From contig JAJFHN010000001.1 of assembly GCA_021775595.1 (NCBI GenBank), positions 1-44,487 on the forward strand: a stretch of DNA of 44,487 nucleotides, given 5' to 3'. The stretch's first letter is position 1. Every line of letters starts with the position of its first letter. The notes under the pieces are model-generated. The model did not search any database and was not told where the DNA came from. It saw only the letters and a list, made by a program, of their open reading frames with translations. Positions 28,531-37,839 of this stretch are shown here, piece after piece. Position numbers and translations under genes: made by a program. The stretch is from Hyphomicrobiales bacterium (GTDB lineage: Bacteria; Pseudomonadota; Alphaproteobacteria; Rhizobiales; Methyloligellaceae).

Positions 28531-29195
28531 GGCGGCCTCCCCCAGTTCGCAGAAGCACTTTTACAGATTTCGGCTAGTTATAAAATGGCGATGGCACCTC
28601 ACGCGGCGCCAAAATTTTGCTGCATCAATCAATAGACTGCGCTGGCTCAGCCAAATGAGATCGGAGTGAGAGTTGATCAGACCATTGTTGGCTGGATGAT
28701 TTGCGCTTTCGCTGGCCCTTAGCAGCCTTGGATTATTTGAAGCCCAACCTGATAGTCTGCCGATCTGGTTCGGTCTTGCAGTGACCGGCCCCCCCGATTG
28801 CCTTCTGTGATCCGCTTCCACCCTCTCTCAAGTTGCCAAGCGCTTAAAGTAAGATTGGCCGACATCAAAATTGCTGAGGCAATTGATGCTGGCCCAGTTT
28901 TTGGTCCGCTTTGGGTCATGAGCTGACCAAAATGCGGTGCACGATAGACTTCCGCTTTCCATCGATGAGCGGACATTGGTTCACGCAATTTCCGGTGGGC
29001 ATTCTAAAGCGGACGTGCCGCGGGGCACGACTGTTGGCTGCTCCCAGTCAGCAGCGGACGTTCGCAGAGAAAAGGCGGGCGCTCCGCCATGTCGAAGCAG
29101 AACGCCCTGGGAATAATCTCTGAAATAGTGAAAATGGTCGGCAGAACTCTGTGGTCTCCAGCCATCGGAAGCGTTTCAGTCGAGAAGGACGGGCA
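28531..29195. other. Gene-poor spacer with relic sequence
   Basis: No convincing gene in these 665 bases. The motif AGCGGAC recurs at 28968-28974, 29008-29014 and 29053-29059; the first pairs with TCCGCT at 28951-28956 over 11 bases, echoing the hairpin in repeat B. Short open frames here have low-complexity or intergenic-relic character. Confidence 0.55.
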
Positions 29196-29651
29196 GTGGT
29201 CAAGCTCAATGTAAACGGTGAAGCGGTCGATTTGGACGTCGAAGAGGACACGCCACTCCTCTGGGCGCTGCGCGAACACCTAGACCTTACCGGCACCAAA
29301 TATGGCTGCGGCATCGCACAGTGCGGCGCCTGCGCCGTGCACATCGACGGTGAGGTTGTGCTCTCCTGCGCGCTGCCGATCGACTCGATTCCCAAGGGGG
29401 CGAAAATCGTCACCATCGAGGGCCTCTCGCCAAAGGGTGATCATCCGATCCAAAAAGCATGGGTCGAGCTCGATGTGCCGCAATGCGGCTATTGCCAGCC
29501 TGGCATCATCATGACCGCAGCGGCTTTGCTCGCAAAAAACCCCAAACCCAGTGATGCCGAGATCGATGAGGCCATCACGAACATCTGCCGCTGTGGCACC
29601 TATGCGCGGATCCGCCAAGGCATCCATCGAGCTGCTGGTCGGAGAGTGTGA
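29196..29651 (+). CDS. Molybdenum hydroxylase small (2Fe-2S) subunit, IorA-like
   Basis: A 151-residue protein carrying a plant-type [2Fe-2S] cluster ([21 protein letters not shown] with four cysteines, about 44-64) and a second xanthine-oxidase-type cluster (CGYCQPGI and CRCGTYARI). It passes electrons from the large molybdopterin subunit encoded 12 bases downstream. The start is GTG at 29196 with AAGGA 6 bases upstream; an earlier in-frame GTG at 29151 would add 15 residues of poor fit. Confidence 0.9.
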   Translation: MVKLNVNGEAVDLDVEEDTPLLWALREHLDLTGTKYGCGIAQCGACAVHIDGEVVLSCALPIDSIPKGAKIVTIEGLSPKGDHPIQKAWVELDVPQCGYCQPGIIMTAAALLAKNPKPSDAEIDEAITNICRCGTYARIRQGIHRAAGRRV

Positions 29652-29663
29652 GGTGGGCACGTC

Positions 29664-31841
29664 ATGACACACACCCACGACATCACCCGCCGCAATTTCA
29701 TTGTCGGCACCGCCGCTGCCGGGGCCGGCCTCACGCTCGGGTTCTATGCGCCGCTTGGCGGGACCGCACCCCTCGCTGCTGAACAAGCGCACGAGGTGAA
29801 CGCCTGGGTGGTTGTCAAACCTGACGACACGGTGGTCATCCGCATCGCCCGCTCGGAGATGGGACAGGGCACGCTTACCGGCCTTGCCCAGCTCGTGGCC
29901 GAGGAACTCGAATGTGATTGGTCGAAGGTCACAACGGAATATCCGACGCCGGGCCAGAACCTTGCGCGGGGACGCGTCTGGGGCAGCTTCTTCACCACCG
30001 GCAGCCGGGGTATACGCGGCAGCCACGAATATGTCCGCCAAGGCGGCGCGGCAGCCCGCCAACTTCTGATCGAGGCCGCCGCCATACGCTGGAAGGCCGA
30101 GCCCGCGGAATGCCAGACGGCGGCCAGCGTCATCACCCATGTGCCTACGGGCCGGACAACGACCTACGGCGCCGTGGCGGGGGAGGCAGCCGATCTCGCC
30201 GCGCCCTTCGACGTCGCCCTGAAAGATCCCAAGGACTGGAAAATTGCCGGCAAGCCGCTCCCCCGGCTTGATACGGCAGACAAGGTCACGGGCAAACAGG
30301 TCTATGGCACCGACATCAATTTGCCGGGGATGCTCAATGCCGCGATCAAGGCTTGCCCGGTGTTCGGCGGCACGCTGAAAAACTACGACGAAGCCAAGGT
30401 CTCCCGCATGCCCGGCGTCCGCAAGATCGTGCCTGTCGGTGACGACGCGGTGGCCGTCGTCGCCGATACTTGGTGGAGGGCGCAGAAAGCCCTAGATGCG
30501 CTTCCCGTTACATGGGATTTCGGCCCAAACGCAAAAGCCTCGAGCACCGATAGCGCTCAGACGCTAAGGCAAGGCCTGGAAGCGAAAGACGCATACATAG
30601 GCAACAGGGCAGGCGACATCGATGCAGCGCTCGCAAACGCGGCGACGAGGGTCGAGGCCGACTACGCCTACCCCCATCAAGCCCACGCGACCATGGAGCC
30701 GATGAACGCAACGGCGTTGTGGACCAAGAACAAATGCGAGGTTTGGTGTCCGACCCAGAGTGGCGAAGCGGCGCTCGCCGCCACGGCTAGGGCAGCTGGA
30801 CTGCCGCGGTCGCGGTGCGACGTTTACAAACTCCATCTGGGTGGCGGCTTCGGGCGACGGGGCGCCTTTCACGATTTTGTCGAGCAGGCGGTGACTATCG
30901 CCAAAGAGCTTCCTGGCACGCCGGTCAAGCTAATCTGGTCGCGCGAAGAGGACATGACCCACGACCATTATCACCCTCTCACCCAAGCGCGGCTTGTCGG
31001 AGCGCTCGACGAGAACGGCGATCTCACCGGCTTGCGCGTGCGTATTTCGGGTCAGTCGATCATCGCCTCGGTGATGCCCGGGCGGATGTCGAGCGGCGCC
31101 GACATGTTCGTCTTCCAATGTCTGGCCAAGGGCGGCGATCACGCGATCAGCTATGACATCCCAAACCTGCTGTTCGATCACGCCATGCACAATCCACACG
31201 TGCCGCCTGGCTTTTGGCGCGGCGTCAATGCCAACCAGAACGTCGTCTATATGGAATGCTTCATCGACGAGCTTGCCCACGCCGCCGGCAAGGATCCGCT
31301 GGCGTTTCGGCGAAAATTGCTGAGCAAGAATCCAAAGAGCCTCGCGGTGCTCGATGCGGTGGCCGAGCGGGCCGGTTGGGACAAGCCGGCGCAGGCGGGT
31401 GTTGGCCGTGGTCTGGCGGTTTGCAAGGCCTATGGCAGCTATGTCGCGGCTTGTGCCGAGGTTTCGTTGAAGGACACGCGAGACCTCAAAATCCATCGCA
31501 TCGTGGCGGCGACCGATCCAGGTGTTGCGGTCAACCCGCGCCAAATCGAGATGCAGATGGAGGGCTCCTTTGTTTACGGTCTCTCGGCGCTCCTTTACGG
31601 CGAGTGCACCGTGAAGGAGGGGCGCATCGAGCAGCAGAACTTCGATAGCTACGAGGTGATGCGTTTGGCCGAGATGCCCCAGGTCGAGACGATCGTGATG
31701 CCCTCAGGAGGGTTCTGGGGCGGGGTCGGCGAACCGACCATCGCGGTCGCTGCGCCCGCGGTGCTCAACGCCATCTTCGCTGCGAGCGGCAAACGCTTCC
31801 GTCAGGTGCCGCTCAAAAACGCCGGCTTGAGGCCAACCTGA
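29664..31841 (+). CDS. Molybdenum hydroxylase large subunit, IorB-like
   Basis: A 725-residue subunit of the isoquinoline 1-oxidoreductase/aldehyde oxidase type. The N-terminus has a Tat signal (RRNFIVGTAAAGAGLTLG). Family features are SEMGQGTLTGLAQLVAEEL, LHLGGGFGRRG (cofactor loop), ATMEPMNATA, and near the C-terminus GGFWGGVGEPTIAVA with the expected catalytic Glu. The substrate is unknown: an N-heterocycle or aldehyde is likely. No cytochrome subunit or maturation gene lies beside it, so electron transfer and cofactor insertion must rely on genes elsewhere. Confidence 0.9.
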   Translation: MTHTHDITRRNFIVGTAAAGAGLTLGFYAPLGGTAPLAAEQAHEVNAWVVVKPDDTVVIRIARSEMGQGTLTGLAQLVAEELECDWSKVTTEYPTPGQNLARGRVWGSFFTTGSRGIRGSHEYVRQGGAAARQLLIEAAAIRWKAEPAECQTAASVITHVPTGRTTTYGAVAGEAADLAAPFDVALKDPKDWKIAGKPLPRLDTADKVTGKQVYGTDINLPGMLNAAIKACPVFGGTLKNYDEAKVSRMPGVRKIVPVGDDAVAVVADTWWRAQKALDALPVTWDFGPNAKASSTDSAQTLRQGLEAKDAYIGNRAGDIDAALANAATRVEADYAYPHQAHATMEPMNATALWTKNKCEVWCPTQSGEAALAATARAAGLPRSRCDVYKLHLGGGFGRRGAFHDFVEQAVTIAKELPGTPVKLIWSREEDMTHDHYHPLTQARLVGALDENGDLTGLRVRISGQSIIASVMPGRMSSGADMFVFQCLAKGGDHAISYDIPNLLFDHAMHNPHVPPGFWRGVNANQNVVYMECFIDELAHAAGKDPLAFRRKLLSKNPKSLAVLDAVAERAGWDKPAQAGVGRGLAVCKAYGSYVAACAEVSLKDTRDLKIHRIVAATDPGVAVNPRQIEMQMEGSFVYGLSALLYGECTVKEGRIEQQNFDSYEVMRLAEMPQVETIVMPSGGFWGGVGEPTIAVAAPAVLNAIFAASGKRFRQVPLKNAGLRPT

Positions 31842-31857
31842 GCTGGCGGGAGACAGC

Positions 31858-31937
31858 GAGCCCGCCCCGCCCCAGGTCGTGATCGCCTAAATTCCCCAAC
31901 TACCGGGATGGGCTCAGGGCTTTGTATTTGGCGGAGA
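31858..31937 (+). repeat. Degenerate third copy of the SDR gene 3' end
   Basis: Bases 31858-31889 resemble 25617-25649 of the SDR gene and 31889-31937 resemble 25792-25840, so about 140 bases in between have been lost. The downstream 104 bases of copies A and B are absent. It closes the accessory patch on the right. Confidence 0.8.
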
Positions 31938-31976
31938 AAATCTAGTATTAGTACACAAGCATATCGGGGGATTGAA

Positions 31977-32204
31977 TTATGCAGGGTCCACACCGTTCCA
32001 GCGCTTGATGGCTAGAACGAGCTTGGTCATTCGGTCATTCAAATCTAGAATTTGAGACGCGTTCTCGCGACTAATCGATGGCAGCAGCTTTTCAGTTTGA
32101 ACGAATTTGTTTCGCTCAAATTTACGCCCTTGCCCCTGTCCTGCGTGATGCTCAAGATAATCGACGATATCGTCATACTGACCTATTGGCTCAGGCGCTT
32201 GAGG
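31977..32204 (-). pseudogene. Start-less gene remnant, 75 codons
   Basis: An open frame from just after a TAA (32205-32207) to TAA at 31977, reading PQAPEPIGQYDDIVDYLEHH, then a basic stretch and ILDLNDRMTKLVLAIKRWNG near the end. There is no ATG until two-thirds through and no ribosome site. The lower GC and helix-like composition look like the 3' part of a foreign gene. I do not recognise the family. It lies between the degenerate repeat and the hydrolase gene; the rest of 31842-32218 shows no gene. Confidence 0.45.
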
Positions 32205-32218
32205 TTATATTGCAAATA

Positions 32219-33019
32219 CTAGTGATTTGCCTCCGACAATACCTCGATTTCGCGCAGCAAGAGCTCCAGGTCTTGCGGCCGCGACATGCGGTGTTCGCCG
32301 TCCTTCACCAGCGTGAGCGTGACGTCATCGCGTTCGATGTGATCCATCAGCCCGAGCACGTGTTCGTGCGGCACGTCGGGATCGCGCATACCCTGGATGA
32401 TGCGGATGGGCGCGCCGGGGTCGAAGGGTTGATCCTTGAAGAGATGCTGGCGGCCCTCCTCGATGAGCTTGGCCGAAATAATATAAGGGTCGTCGCCGTA
32501 AGCCGAAGGCCGGTGGTAGGCGCCGTCTTCTTCGACCGCGCGGCGCGCCTCGACGCTGAAGCGCTGCCACATCAGAGTTTCGGTCATGTCCCAGGCCGGT
32601 GCGATCAAGACCGCGCCGGCGACGGAATATGGCAGCTTCGGTTTGTCGTGCGCCAGATGACGCATGGCGAGCAATGTCAGCCAACCGCCCATGCTGGAGC
32701 CGACCAGAATCTGCGGACCCTGGCAGTTATGCGCCAGGACCGCGAGGCTCTCTCCGAGCCAATCGCCAATGGTGCAATCCTCAAAGGCGCGCTCAGAGCG
32801 GCCGTGGCCCGAATAATCAAACCGCAGATAGGGCCGCGCCTTCGCCTGCGCCCAGTCGGCCAGTGCGGTCGCCTTGGTGGCGAACATGTCTGATTTCAGC
32901 CCGCCGAACCACACAACGCCCGGCCCATTGGCCCGGTCGTCGGTCTCGCGCAGATAAGCGATGCGGCGGCGCCTCTCGCCCTCGCCCACCTCCAGGAATT
33001 GCGGTTGTTGGTCGGTCAT
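32219..33019 (-). CDS. Alpha/beta hydrolase
   Basis: A 266-residue protein with the nucleophile elbow VGSSMGGW (Ser about 105), acid in PIRIIQGMRDPDVP and His in DGEHRMSRP. RFDYSGHGRSE and VVWFGGLKSDM form the oxyanion side. Similar proteins are thioesterase- or ABHD10-like serine hydrolases. Substrate unknown. Divergent from the glycosyltransferase gene. Confidence 0.87.
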   Translation of the reverse strand: MTDQQPQFLEVGEGERRRRIAYLRETDDRANGPGVVWFGGLKSDMFATKATALADWAQAKARPYLRFDYSGHGRSERAFEDCTIGDWLGESLAVLAHNCQGPQILVGSSMGGWLTLLAMRHLAHDKPKLPYSVAGAVLIAPAWDMTETLMWQRFSVEARRAVEEDGAYHRPSAYGDDPYIISAKLIEEGRQHLFKDQPFDPGAPIRIIQGMRDPDVPHEHVLGLMDHIERDDVTLTLVKDGEHRMSRPQDLELLLREIEVLSEANH

Positions 33020-33123
33020 ACTATGTAGCGGCGCCCCTTTAACGCTCCCATCGGGCGTTTCTTGTACACTCTCGCGCCGATGCGCAAGTGTTGGGCGCCA
33101 GAGTTTTTCTAGGGAGTCGCCGC

Positions 33124-34317
33124 TTGGCCGCCACCATCCTGCAGATCATACCGCGCCTGGATACCGGCGGCGCCGAACTCGCGACGCTGGAGATCAGCCA
33201 AGCGCTGGTCAAATCGGGTGCGCGGGCGCTGGTGGCGAGCGAGGGCGGTCGGCTCAGCCAAGCGATCAGCGAGGCGGGCGGTGAACTCATTGCCTTCCCG
33301 GCCGCAACCAAGAGCCCGCTGAACCTGTGGACCAATGGGCGCGCGTTGGCGCGGCTCATCGCACGCGAAGGCGTCGATCTCATTCACGCGCGCAGCCGCG
33401 CACCGGCCTGGAGCGCACTCAGCGCGGCGCGGGCGAGCGGTATTCCTTTCGTCACTACCTATCATGGTGCCTATGGCATCGGCGTTCCGCTCAAGAACGC
33501 CTACAATTCGGTGATGGCGCGGGGTGATCTGGTGATCGCCAATTCACATTTCACCGCCGATCTGATCCGCGCCCGGCATGGCATTGGCGCCGAGCGGTTG
33601 CGCGTCGTCCATCGCGGCGTCGATCTCGCCGCTTTCGACCCGGCCGATATTCAGCCCAAGCGCGTTACGGCGCTGCGCAAGGCGTGGGGCGTAAAGGATC
33701 GCGCGCGGGTGGTATTGCACGCCGCCAGGCTGACCGGCTGGAAGGGTCAGCGCGAGGTGATCGAGGCGGCACGGCAATTGTCCGCGCGCGGCGGGCTCGA
33801 AGACGTCGTCTTCGTCCTGGCTGGCGACGCTCAAGGGCGCGAAGACTATGCCAATGAGCTCTCGGCCATGATCAAAGGCTACGATTTGGCTGATGTGGTG
33901 CGACTGGTGGGTCATTGCGGTGACATGGCGGGTGCCTTCGCTGCCGCTCATATCGCGGTGGTCGCCTCGAATGAGCCCGAAGCCTTTGGCCGCGCGGCGG
34001 CCGAGGCTCAAGCCATGGGCTGCCCGGTGGTTGCGACTGATCTTGGCGCGGTGCGCGAAACCGTGATGGCGGCCCCGCGGGTCGCATCCGAGGCGGCGAC
34101 GGGTTGGCTTGTCGAAGCGGGCGACGCTGCGGCGCTGGCGCGAGCCCTCGGCGAGGCGTTGTCGCTCGGTAAGAGCGCGCGCGCAGCCATGAGCGCGCGT
34201 GCCAGGGCGCACATCGCCGAGAATTTTTCGCTTCAACGCATGCGGGCCGGGACGCTCCAGGTTTATGACGAACTTCTGGACGCTGGCCTGGCGGCGGCAT
34301 TCGAGCGCGCGCATTGA
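33124..34317 (+). CDS. Glycosyltransferase family 4
   Basis: A 397-residue GT-B enzyme. N-terminal acceptor part has IIPRLDTGGAELATLE; C-terminal donor part has VVLHAARLTGWKGQREVIEA, DVVRLVGHCGDM and the EX7E motif in EPEAFGRAAAEAQAMGCPVV. It probably adds a sugar to a lipid-linked envelope glycan. A TTG start at 33124 with AGGGAG upstream fits the domain start (LAATILQIIPRL); an earlier GTG at 33088 has no ribosome site. Confidence 0.88.
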   Translation: MAATILQIIPRLDTGGAELATLEISQALVKSGARALVASEGGRLSQAISEAGGELIAFPAATKSPLNLWTNGRALARLIAREGVDLIHARSRAPAWSALSAARASGIPFVTTYHGAYGIGVPLKNAYNSVMARGDLVIANSHFTADLIRARHGIGAERLRVVHRGVDLAAFDPADIQPKRVTALRKAWGVKDRARVVLHAARLTGWKGQREVIEAARQLSARGGLEDVVFVLAGDAQGREDYANELSAMIKGYDLADVVRLVGHCGDMAGAFAAAHIAVVASNEPEAFGRAAAEAQAMGCPVVATDLGAVRETVMAAPRVASEAATGWLVEAGDAAALARALGEALSLGKSARAAMSARARAHIAENFSLQRMRAGTLQVYDELLDAGLAAAFERAH

Positions 34318-34484
34318 GGCAAAGCGAGCCGGGAGAATTCTGCGGGTTCGCCTTGACTTCAGCGCGCTTCCACTCAATCCTATGGCCACGCATGGAGCCA
34401 TCGGCAAGGGAGCGGGGGCAGGCGTGCGCGTAGAGGTAGACGGGAGATAGGCAGATAGGACGCCGACCGATCAGGGCAACGGCA

Positions 34485-34997
34485 ATGCCCACAAAGGAGG
34501 GACCTCGGTCGAACGACGACATCGAGGCCACCGAAGTTCAACTCATAGCAGAAGACGGCGATAATCTTGGGACGGTTAGTCTCGAGGACGCCTTGGAACG
34601 CGCGGTAGAAGCGGGGCTCGACTTGGTCGAGATTTCACCCCACGCAAAGCCGCCCGTTTGCAAGATTCTGGATTTGGGCAAATTCAAATATCAGTCGCAA
34701 AAGAAGGCGGCTGAAGCGCGCAAAAAGCAAAAGACCTTCGACGTGAAGGAAATAAAAATGCGCCCAAACATCGACACCCACGACTACGATGTGAAGATGC
34801 GCAACATGCGCAAGTTCTTCGAGCATGGTGACAAGGTGAAGGTGACGCTCCGGTTCCGCGGCCGCGAGATGGCCCATCAAGAACTCGGCGTGAAGCTTCT
34901 CGATCGCGTCAAGGGCGAAACAGAAGCGATCGCCAAGGTCGAATCCCAGCCGAAGCTCGAAGGGCGCCAGATGGTTATGGTGCTGGCGCCGCGATAG
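34485..34997 (+). CDS. infC: Translation initiation factor IF-3
   Basis: A 170-residue IF-3. The N-terminal domain includes [20 protein letters not shown] and [20 protein letters not shown], the linker is Lys-rich ([15 protein letters not shown]), and the C-terminal domain has [20 protein letters not shown] and [16 protein letters not shown]. It prevents early 50S joining and checks the start codon. The start is an ordinary ATG, with AGGG 8 bases upstream, not the rare ATT that allows self-control in E. coli. Confidence 0.96.
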   Translation: MPTKEGPRSNDDIEATEVQLIAEDGDNLGTVSLEDALERAVEAGLDLVEISPHAKPPVCKILDLGKFKYQSQKKAAEARKKQKTFDVKEIKMRPNIDTHDYDVKMRNMRKFFEHGDKVKVTLRFRGREMAHQELGVKLLDRVKGETEAIAKVESQPKLEGRQMVMVLAPR

Positions 34998-35069
34998 CGC
35001 AGGCCCCGAGGCGAAGCCTCAAGTCCAGCCGTGGGCGAAATGAATTTCTGAAAAAACGTCGCGGTTCGA

Positions 35070-35097
35070 CAGGCGAAGGGCCCTAGCCCTCTGCCTG
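35070..35097. terminator. Terminator between convergent infC and DUF4242 genes
   Basis: CAGGC-ga-AGGGC at 35070-35081 pairs with GCCCT-ct-GCCTG at 35086-35097 over a 4-base loop. A run of six A bases precedes it on the plus strand (T-run for minus transcripts). A smaller GAGGC/GCCTC hairpin lies near 35008, just after infC. Confidence 0.6.
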
Positions 35098-35109
35098 CCG
35101 TAACAGCGT

Positions 35110-35385
35110 TCAGCCCCGCTCGGTGGTGGGGTCGATTATCTTGCGAACTTCGGTGATCTTTGTCGCCGGGAAACCGCTGATCTCGGCGTGCTTGTTGATG
35201 ATGTCCTCATCCTTGGCGAGATAAATGCAAAACGTCTTGTCGCCCGCCACATAGGAATTGACCCACTGAATATCGGTACCGAGCTCTGCCAGAGCTTCGT
35301 TCGATTTGGCAGCGGCTGCGGCCAGTTGTTCTCTCTCGAGTGTACCCACTTCGGGAATATCCCGCTCGATGACATACTTGCGCAT
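35110..35385 (-). CDS. DUF4242 domain protein
   Basis: A 91-residue protein: [20 protein letters not shown] at the start, then [20 protein letters not shown] and [20 protein letters not shown], the typical DUF4242 ferredoxin-like fold (nickel-responsive relatives exist, role unproven). GGAGG precedes the ATG at 35385. It lies between infC and rpmI in the opposite direction. Confidence 0.9.
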   Translation of the reverse strand: MRKYVIERDIPEVGTLEREQLAAAAAKSNEALAELGTDIQWVNSYVAGDKTFCIYLAKDEDIINKHAEISGFPATKITEVRKIIDPTTERG

Positions 35386-35716
35386 ACTTTTCCTCCACAC
35401 TTCAATTGACGCCTTCAGCGCGACACGGACTGCCCTGGTTTCGGGCGGCGGACGTCTTACTGTTTCCAGCGCCTGGCCCAACTCTCCTAGCTATCGAGAG
35501 AAAAATCAATGGCGCCGATCGGGCCGGGCCCACTGGCTGTCAACCACGGGCCGAAAAGGGGCTGTTGCGGCAGGCGTTGTTTATGGGATATATGCCACCC
35601 TGCAAGGAGCCGCCCGGCGGGGCATGCCGTGGCGGCTCGAAATGCTTCCAGCACCCGTTCGCATCTGGTGCGGACCATGGCCGAGGGGCCGTGGCGAATT
35701 CATAAGGAGAAGCAAA
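35386..35716 (+). promoter_or_regulatory. Leader/promoter region of rpmI-rplT
   Basis: No gene. The main structure is GAGCCGCC (35607-35614) and GGCGGCTC (35631-35638), a strong stem 80 bases before rpmI, followed by another GC-rich pairing near 35680. In other bacteria L20 represses this operon by binding a leader structure; whether this stem plays that part is a guess. The rpmI promoter must lie here because infC is cut off by a convergent gene. Confidence 0.5.
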
Positions 35717-35917
35717 ATGCCCAAGCTCAAGACCAAGAGCGGTGCCAAGAAGCGATTCAAGGTGACCGCATCTGGCAGGATCAAATGCCAATCGGCGGGT
35801 AAGCGCCACGGCATGATCAAGCGCACCAAGAAATTCATTCGCAACGCGAGGGGCATGAAGGTCCTATCGGACGAGGATACGCGCATTGTGCGTCAGTTCC
35901 TGCCCTACAGCCGCTGA
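35717..35917 (+). CDS. rpmI: 50S ribosomal protein L35
   Basis: A 66-residue basic protein: [34 protein letters not shown] and [11 protein letters not shown] all match L35. AAGGAGA lies 7 bases before the ATG. Followed by rplT after 48 bases. Confidence 0.97.
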   Translation: MPKLKTKSGAKKRFKVTASGRIKCQSAGKRHGMIKRTKKFIRNARGMKVLSDEDTRIVRQFLPYSR

Positions 35918-35965
35918 GTTCTCGCGAACCGGCGTTCAGCAGCATAATTTCTTGGAGAGTTCATC

Positions 35966-36322
35966 ATGTCCCGTGTGAAACGCGGCGTCACCAAACACGC
36001 CAGACACCGTAAGGTCATTGGCCGGGCCAAGGGCTATTACGGTCGACGTAAAAACACCTTCCGTGCCGCCAATCAGGCGGTCGAAAAATCCGGCCAATAC
36101 GCCTATCGCGACCGCAAACAGAAAAAGCGGGTGTTCCGCGCTCTGTGGATCCAGCGCATCAATGCGGCGGCGCGCATGCACGGCCTCACCTATGGGCGAT
36201 TTATCAACGGTCTTGGGCGCGCTGGCATTGAGGTCGATCGCAAAATGCTTGCCGACATCGCCGTGCACGAGCCCGAGGCCTTCAAATCTTTGGTGGACCA
36301 GGCGCAAGCCGCCCTCAAGTGA
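35966..36322 (+). CDS. rplT: 50S ribosomal protein L20
   Basis: A 118-residue protein: [40 protein letters not shown] and [21 protein letters not shown] are typical of L20. It helps early 50S assembly and in other bacteria represses its own operon. GGAGAG lies just upstream. Confidence 0.97.
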   Translation: MSRVKRGVTKHARHRKVIGRAKGYYGRRKNTFRAANQAVEKSGQYAYRDRKQKKRVFRALWIQRINAAARMHGLTYGRFINGLGRAGIEVDRKMLADIAVHEPEAFKSLVDQAQAALK

Positions 36323-36389
36323 TCCATGCCGCTCAGCGCCTGGATCGGGTCTTGAAGGTTCGATTTTTTGCCCCGTGAGGTGACTGGGC

Positions 36390-37472
36390 ATGTCTGATTT
36401 GAAAACGCTTGAAACCGAATTGTTGGCGGCGGTGGAGGCCGCGGCCGACCTGTCGGCGCTTGAAGAAGTGCGCGTCAGAGCGCTCGGCAAAAAAGGGCAG
36501 GTGAGCGGTCTGATGAAGGGCCTGGGCGATATGGCCCCGGAGGAACGCAAATCCTACGGCCAGAACATCAATGGGCTTAAGGAGCGTATCGGCGAGGCGC
36601 TGGGAGAGCGGCGCGCCGGGCTGGAAGCGGAAGACATGGCGCAGCGGCTCGCAAGCGAGCAGGCCGACATTTCGCTGCCCGTGCGCGTGGGTCCGTTGGC
36701 CGAGGGACGCGTTCATCCGGTCTCGCAGGTGATGGACGAAATAGCCGAGATATTCGGCGACATGGGCTTTTCGATTGCCGAAGGCCCCGACATCGAGACC
36801 GACGAAAACAACTTCACGGCACTGAACATCCCGCCCGAGCATCCCGCGCGCCAGGAACACGACACGTTCTATTTCGGCGGACAGCCCGATGGCTCGCGGG
36901 CGTTGCTGCGCACCCATACGAGCCCGGTGCAAATCCGCACGATGCGCAAGGAGAAGCCGCCAATCCGCATCATCGCGCCCGGGCGCGTCTATCGCTGCGA
37001 TTCAGATCAGACCCACACGCCGATGTTTCACCAGGTCGAAGGCTTGGTGATCGACGAGGAGACACATCTGGGCCATCTCAAATGGGTGCTGGAAGAATTC
37101 TGCAAGGCGTTCTTCGAGGTCGATGCCATCAAGATGCGGTTCCGGGCGAGCCACTTTCCTTTCACCGAGCCATCCCTGGAAGTCGATATCGGTTATGCCA
37201 AGGTGGGCGATGAGCTGCGCATTGGTCAGGGTGAAGAATGGCTGGAAATTTTAGGCTGCGGCATGGTCCATCCCAATGTGCTGGCCAATGTCGATCTTGA
37301 TCCAAACGTCTATCAGGGCTTTGCCTTTGGCGTCGGCATCGACCGTTTGGCCATGCTGAAATACGGCATGCCGGATTTGCGCGCCTTCTTTGCAGCCGAC
37401 CTGGCCTGGCTCAAACACTATGGCTTCAGTTCGCTTAATGTGCCGACGCTCTCGGGAGGGCTCTCATCATGA
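36390..37472 (+). CDS. pheS: Phenylalanyl-tRNA synthetase alpha subunit
   Basis: A 360-residue class II synthetase subunit with an N-terminal coiled coil (about 1-90), motif 1 around [19 protein letters not shown], motif 2 in [20 protein letters not shown] and motif 3 in [21 protein letters not shown]. It charges tRNA-Phe with the beta subunit. The stop overlaps the next small gene by 4 bases. Confidence 0.97.
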   Translation: MSDLKTLETELLAAVEAAADLSALEEVRVRALGKKGQVSGLMKGLGDMAPEERKSYGQNINGLKERIGEALGERRAGLEAEDMAQRLASEQADISLPVRVGPLAEGRVHPVSQVMDEIAEIFGDMGFSIAEGPDIETDENNFTALNIPPEHPARQEHDTFYFGGQPDGSRALLRTHTSPVQIRTMRKEKPPIRIIAPGRVYRCDSDQTHTPMFHQVEGLVIDEETHLGHLKWVLEEFCKAFFEVDAIKMRFRASHFPFTEPSLEVDIGYAKVGDELRIGQGEEWLEILGCGMVHPNVLANVDLDPNVYQGFAFGVGIDRLAMLKYGMPDLRAFFAADLAWLKHYGFSSLNVPTLSGGLSS

Positions 37473-37828
37473 ATGACACAGTTCGAAAAACCTTGGCGAT
37501 CGTGCTGGCTGGCATCTCCGGCACGCTGGTTAATTCGGCTGCCGCGGCGGCGGTGCTGGGTGGCGACAAATTCCTGCCGTTCGCGCTCTCGCCCGGCCGT
37601 CACGCGGTCGCGATTGCCGTTGCCGCGCTGATCCCGCTTTCCTTCGTCCTGCTCGATGGCGCGGCCGCGTTGGGTCTGGCTGGCGTGCTGTTGACGGTCG
37701 TACCGTCCGTGCTGGCCAAGATGATTTTCGGTTCGGGCGCCCCGTGGACCATGGTTCTTCTTCTGAACCTGGTCTATGCGGTGACGGCCATCGTGGTGTA
37801 TCGGCTGGTTGCGGGTTCGCGGGCCTAA
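37469..37828 (+). CDS. Small integral membrane protein between pheS and pheT
   Basis: A 119-residue protein with four hydrophobic helices: [53 protein letters not shown] and [19 protein letters not shown]. No conserved motif that I recognise. It overlaps the pheS stop by 4 bases (ATGA) and ends 11 bases before pheT, so it is made with the synthetase. Function unknown. Confidence 0.8.
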   Translation: MNDTVRKTLAIVLAGISGTLVNSAAAAAVLGGDKFLPFALSPGRHAVAIAVAALIPLSFVLLDGAAALGLAGVLLTVVPSVLAKMIFGSGAPWTMVLLLNLVYAVTAIVVYRLVAGSRA

Positions 37829-37839
37829 GGGGAACTGCG

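Noticed and set aside
28719-28988. 89-codon minus-strand open frame
   Set aside because: No ribosome site and a relic-like intergenic translation. Treated as non-coding.
25807-31937. Integrase, transposase or CRISPR array in the accessory patch
   Set aside because: No such gene and no regularly spaced repeats are visible. Only direct repeats and hairpins are present.
32078-32893. 271-codon plus-strand open frame
   Set aside because: Antisense to the alpha/beta hydrolase, which has an intact catalytic triad pattern.
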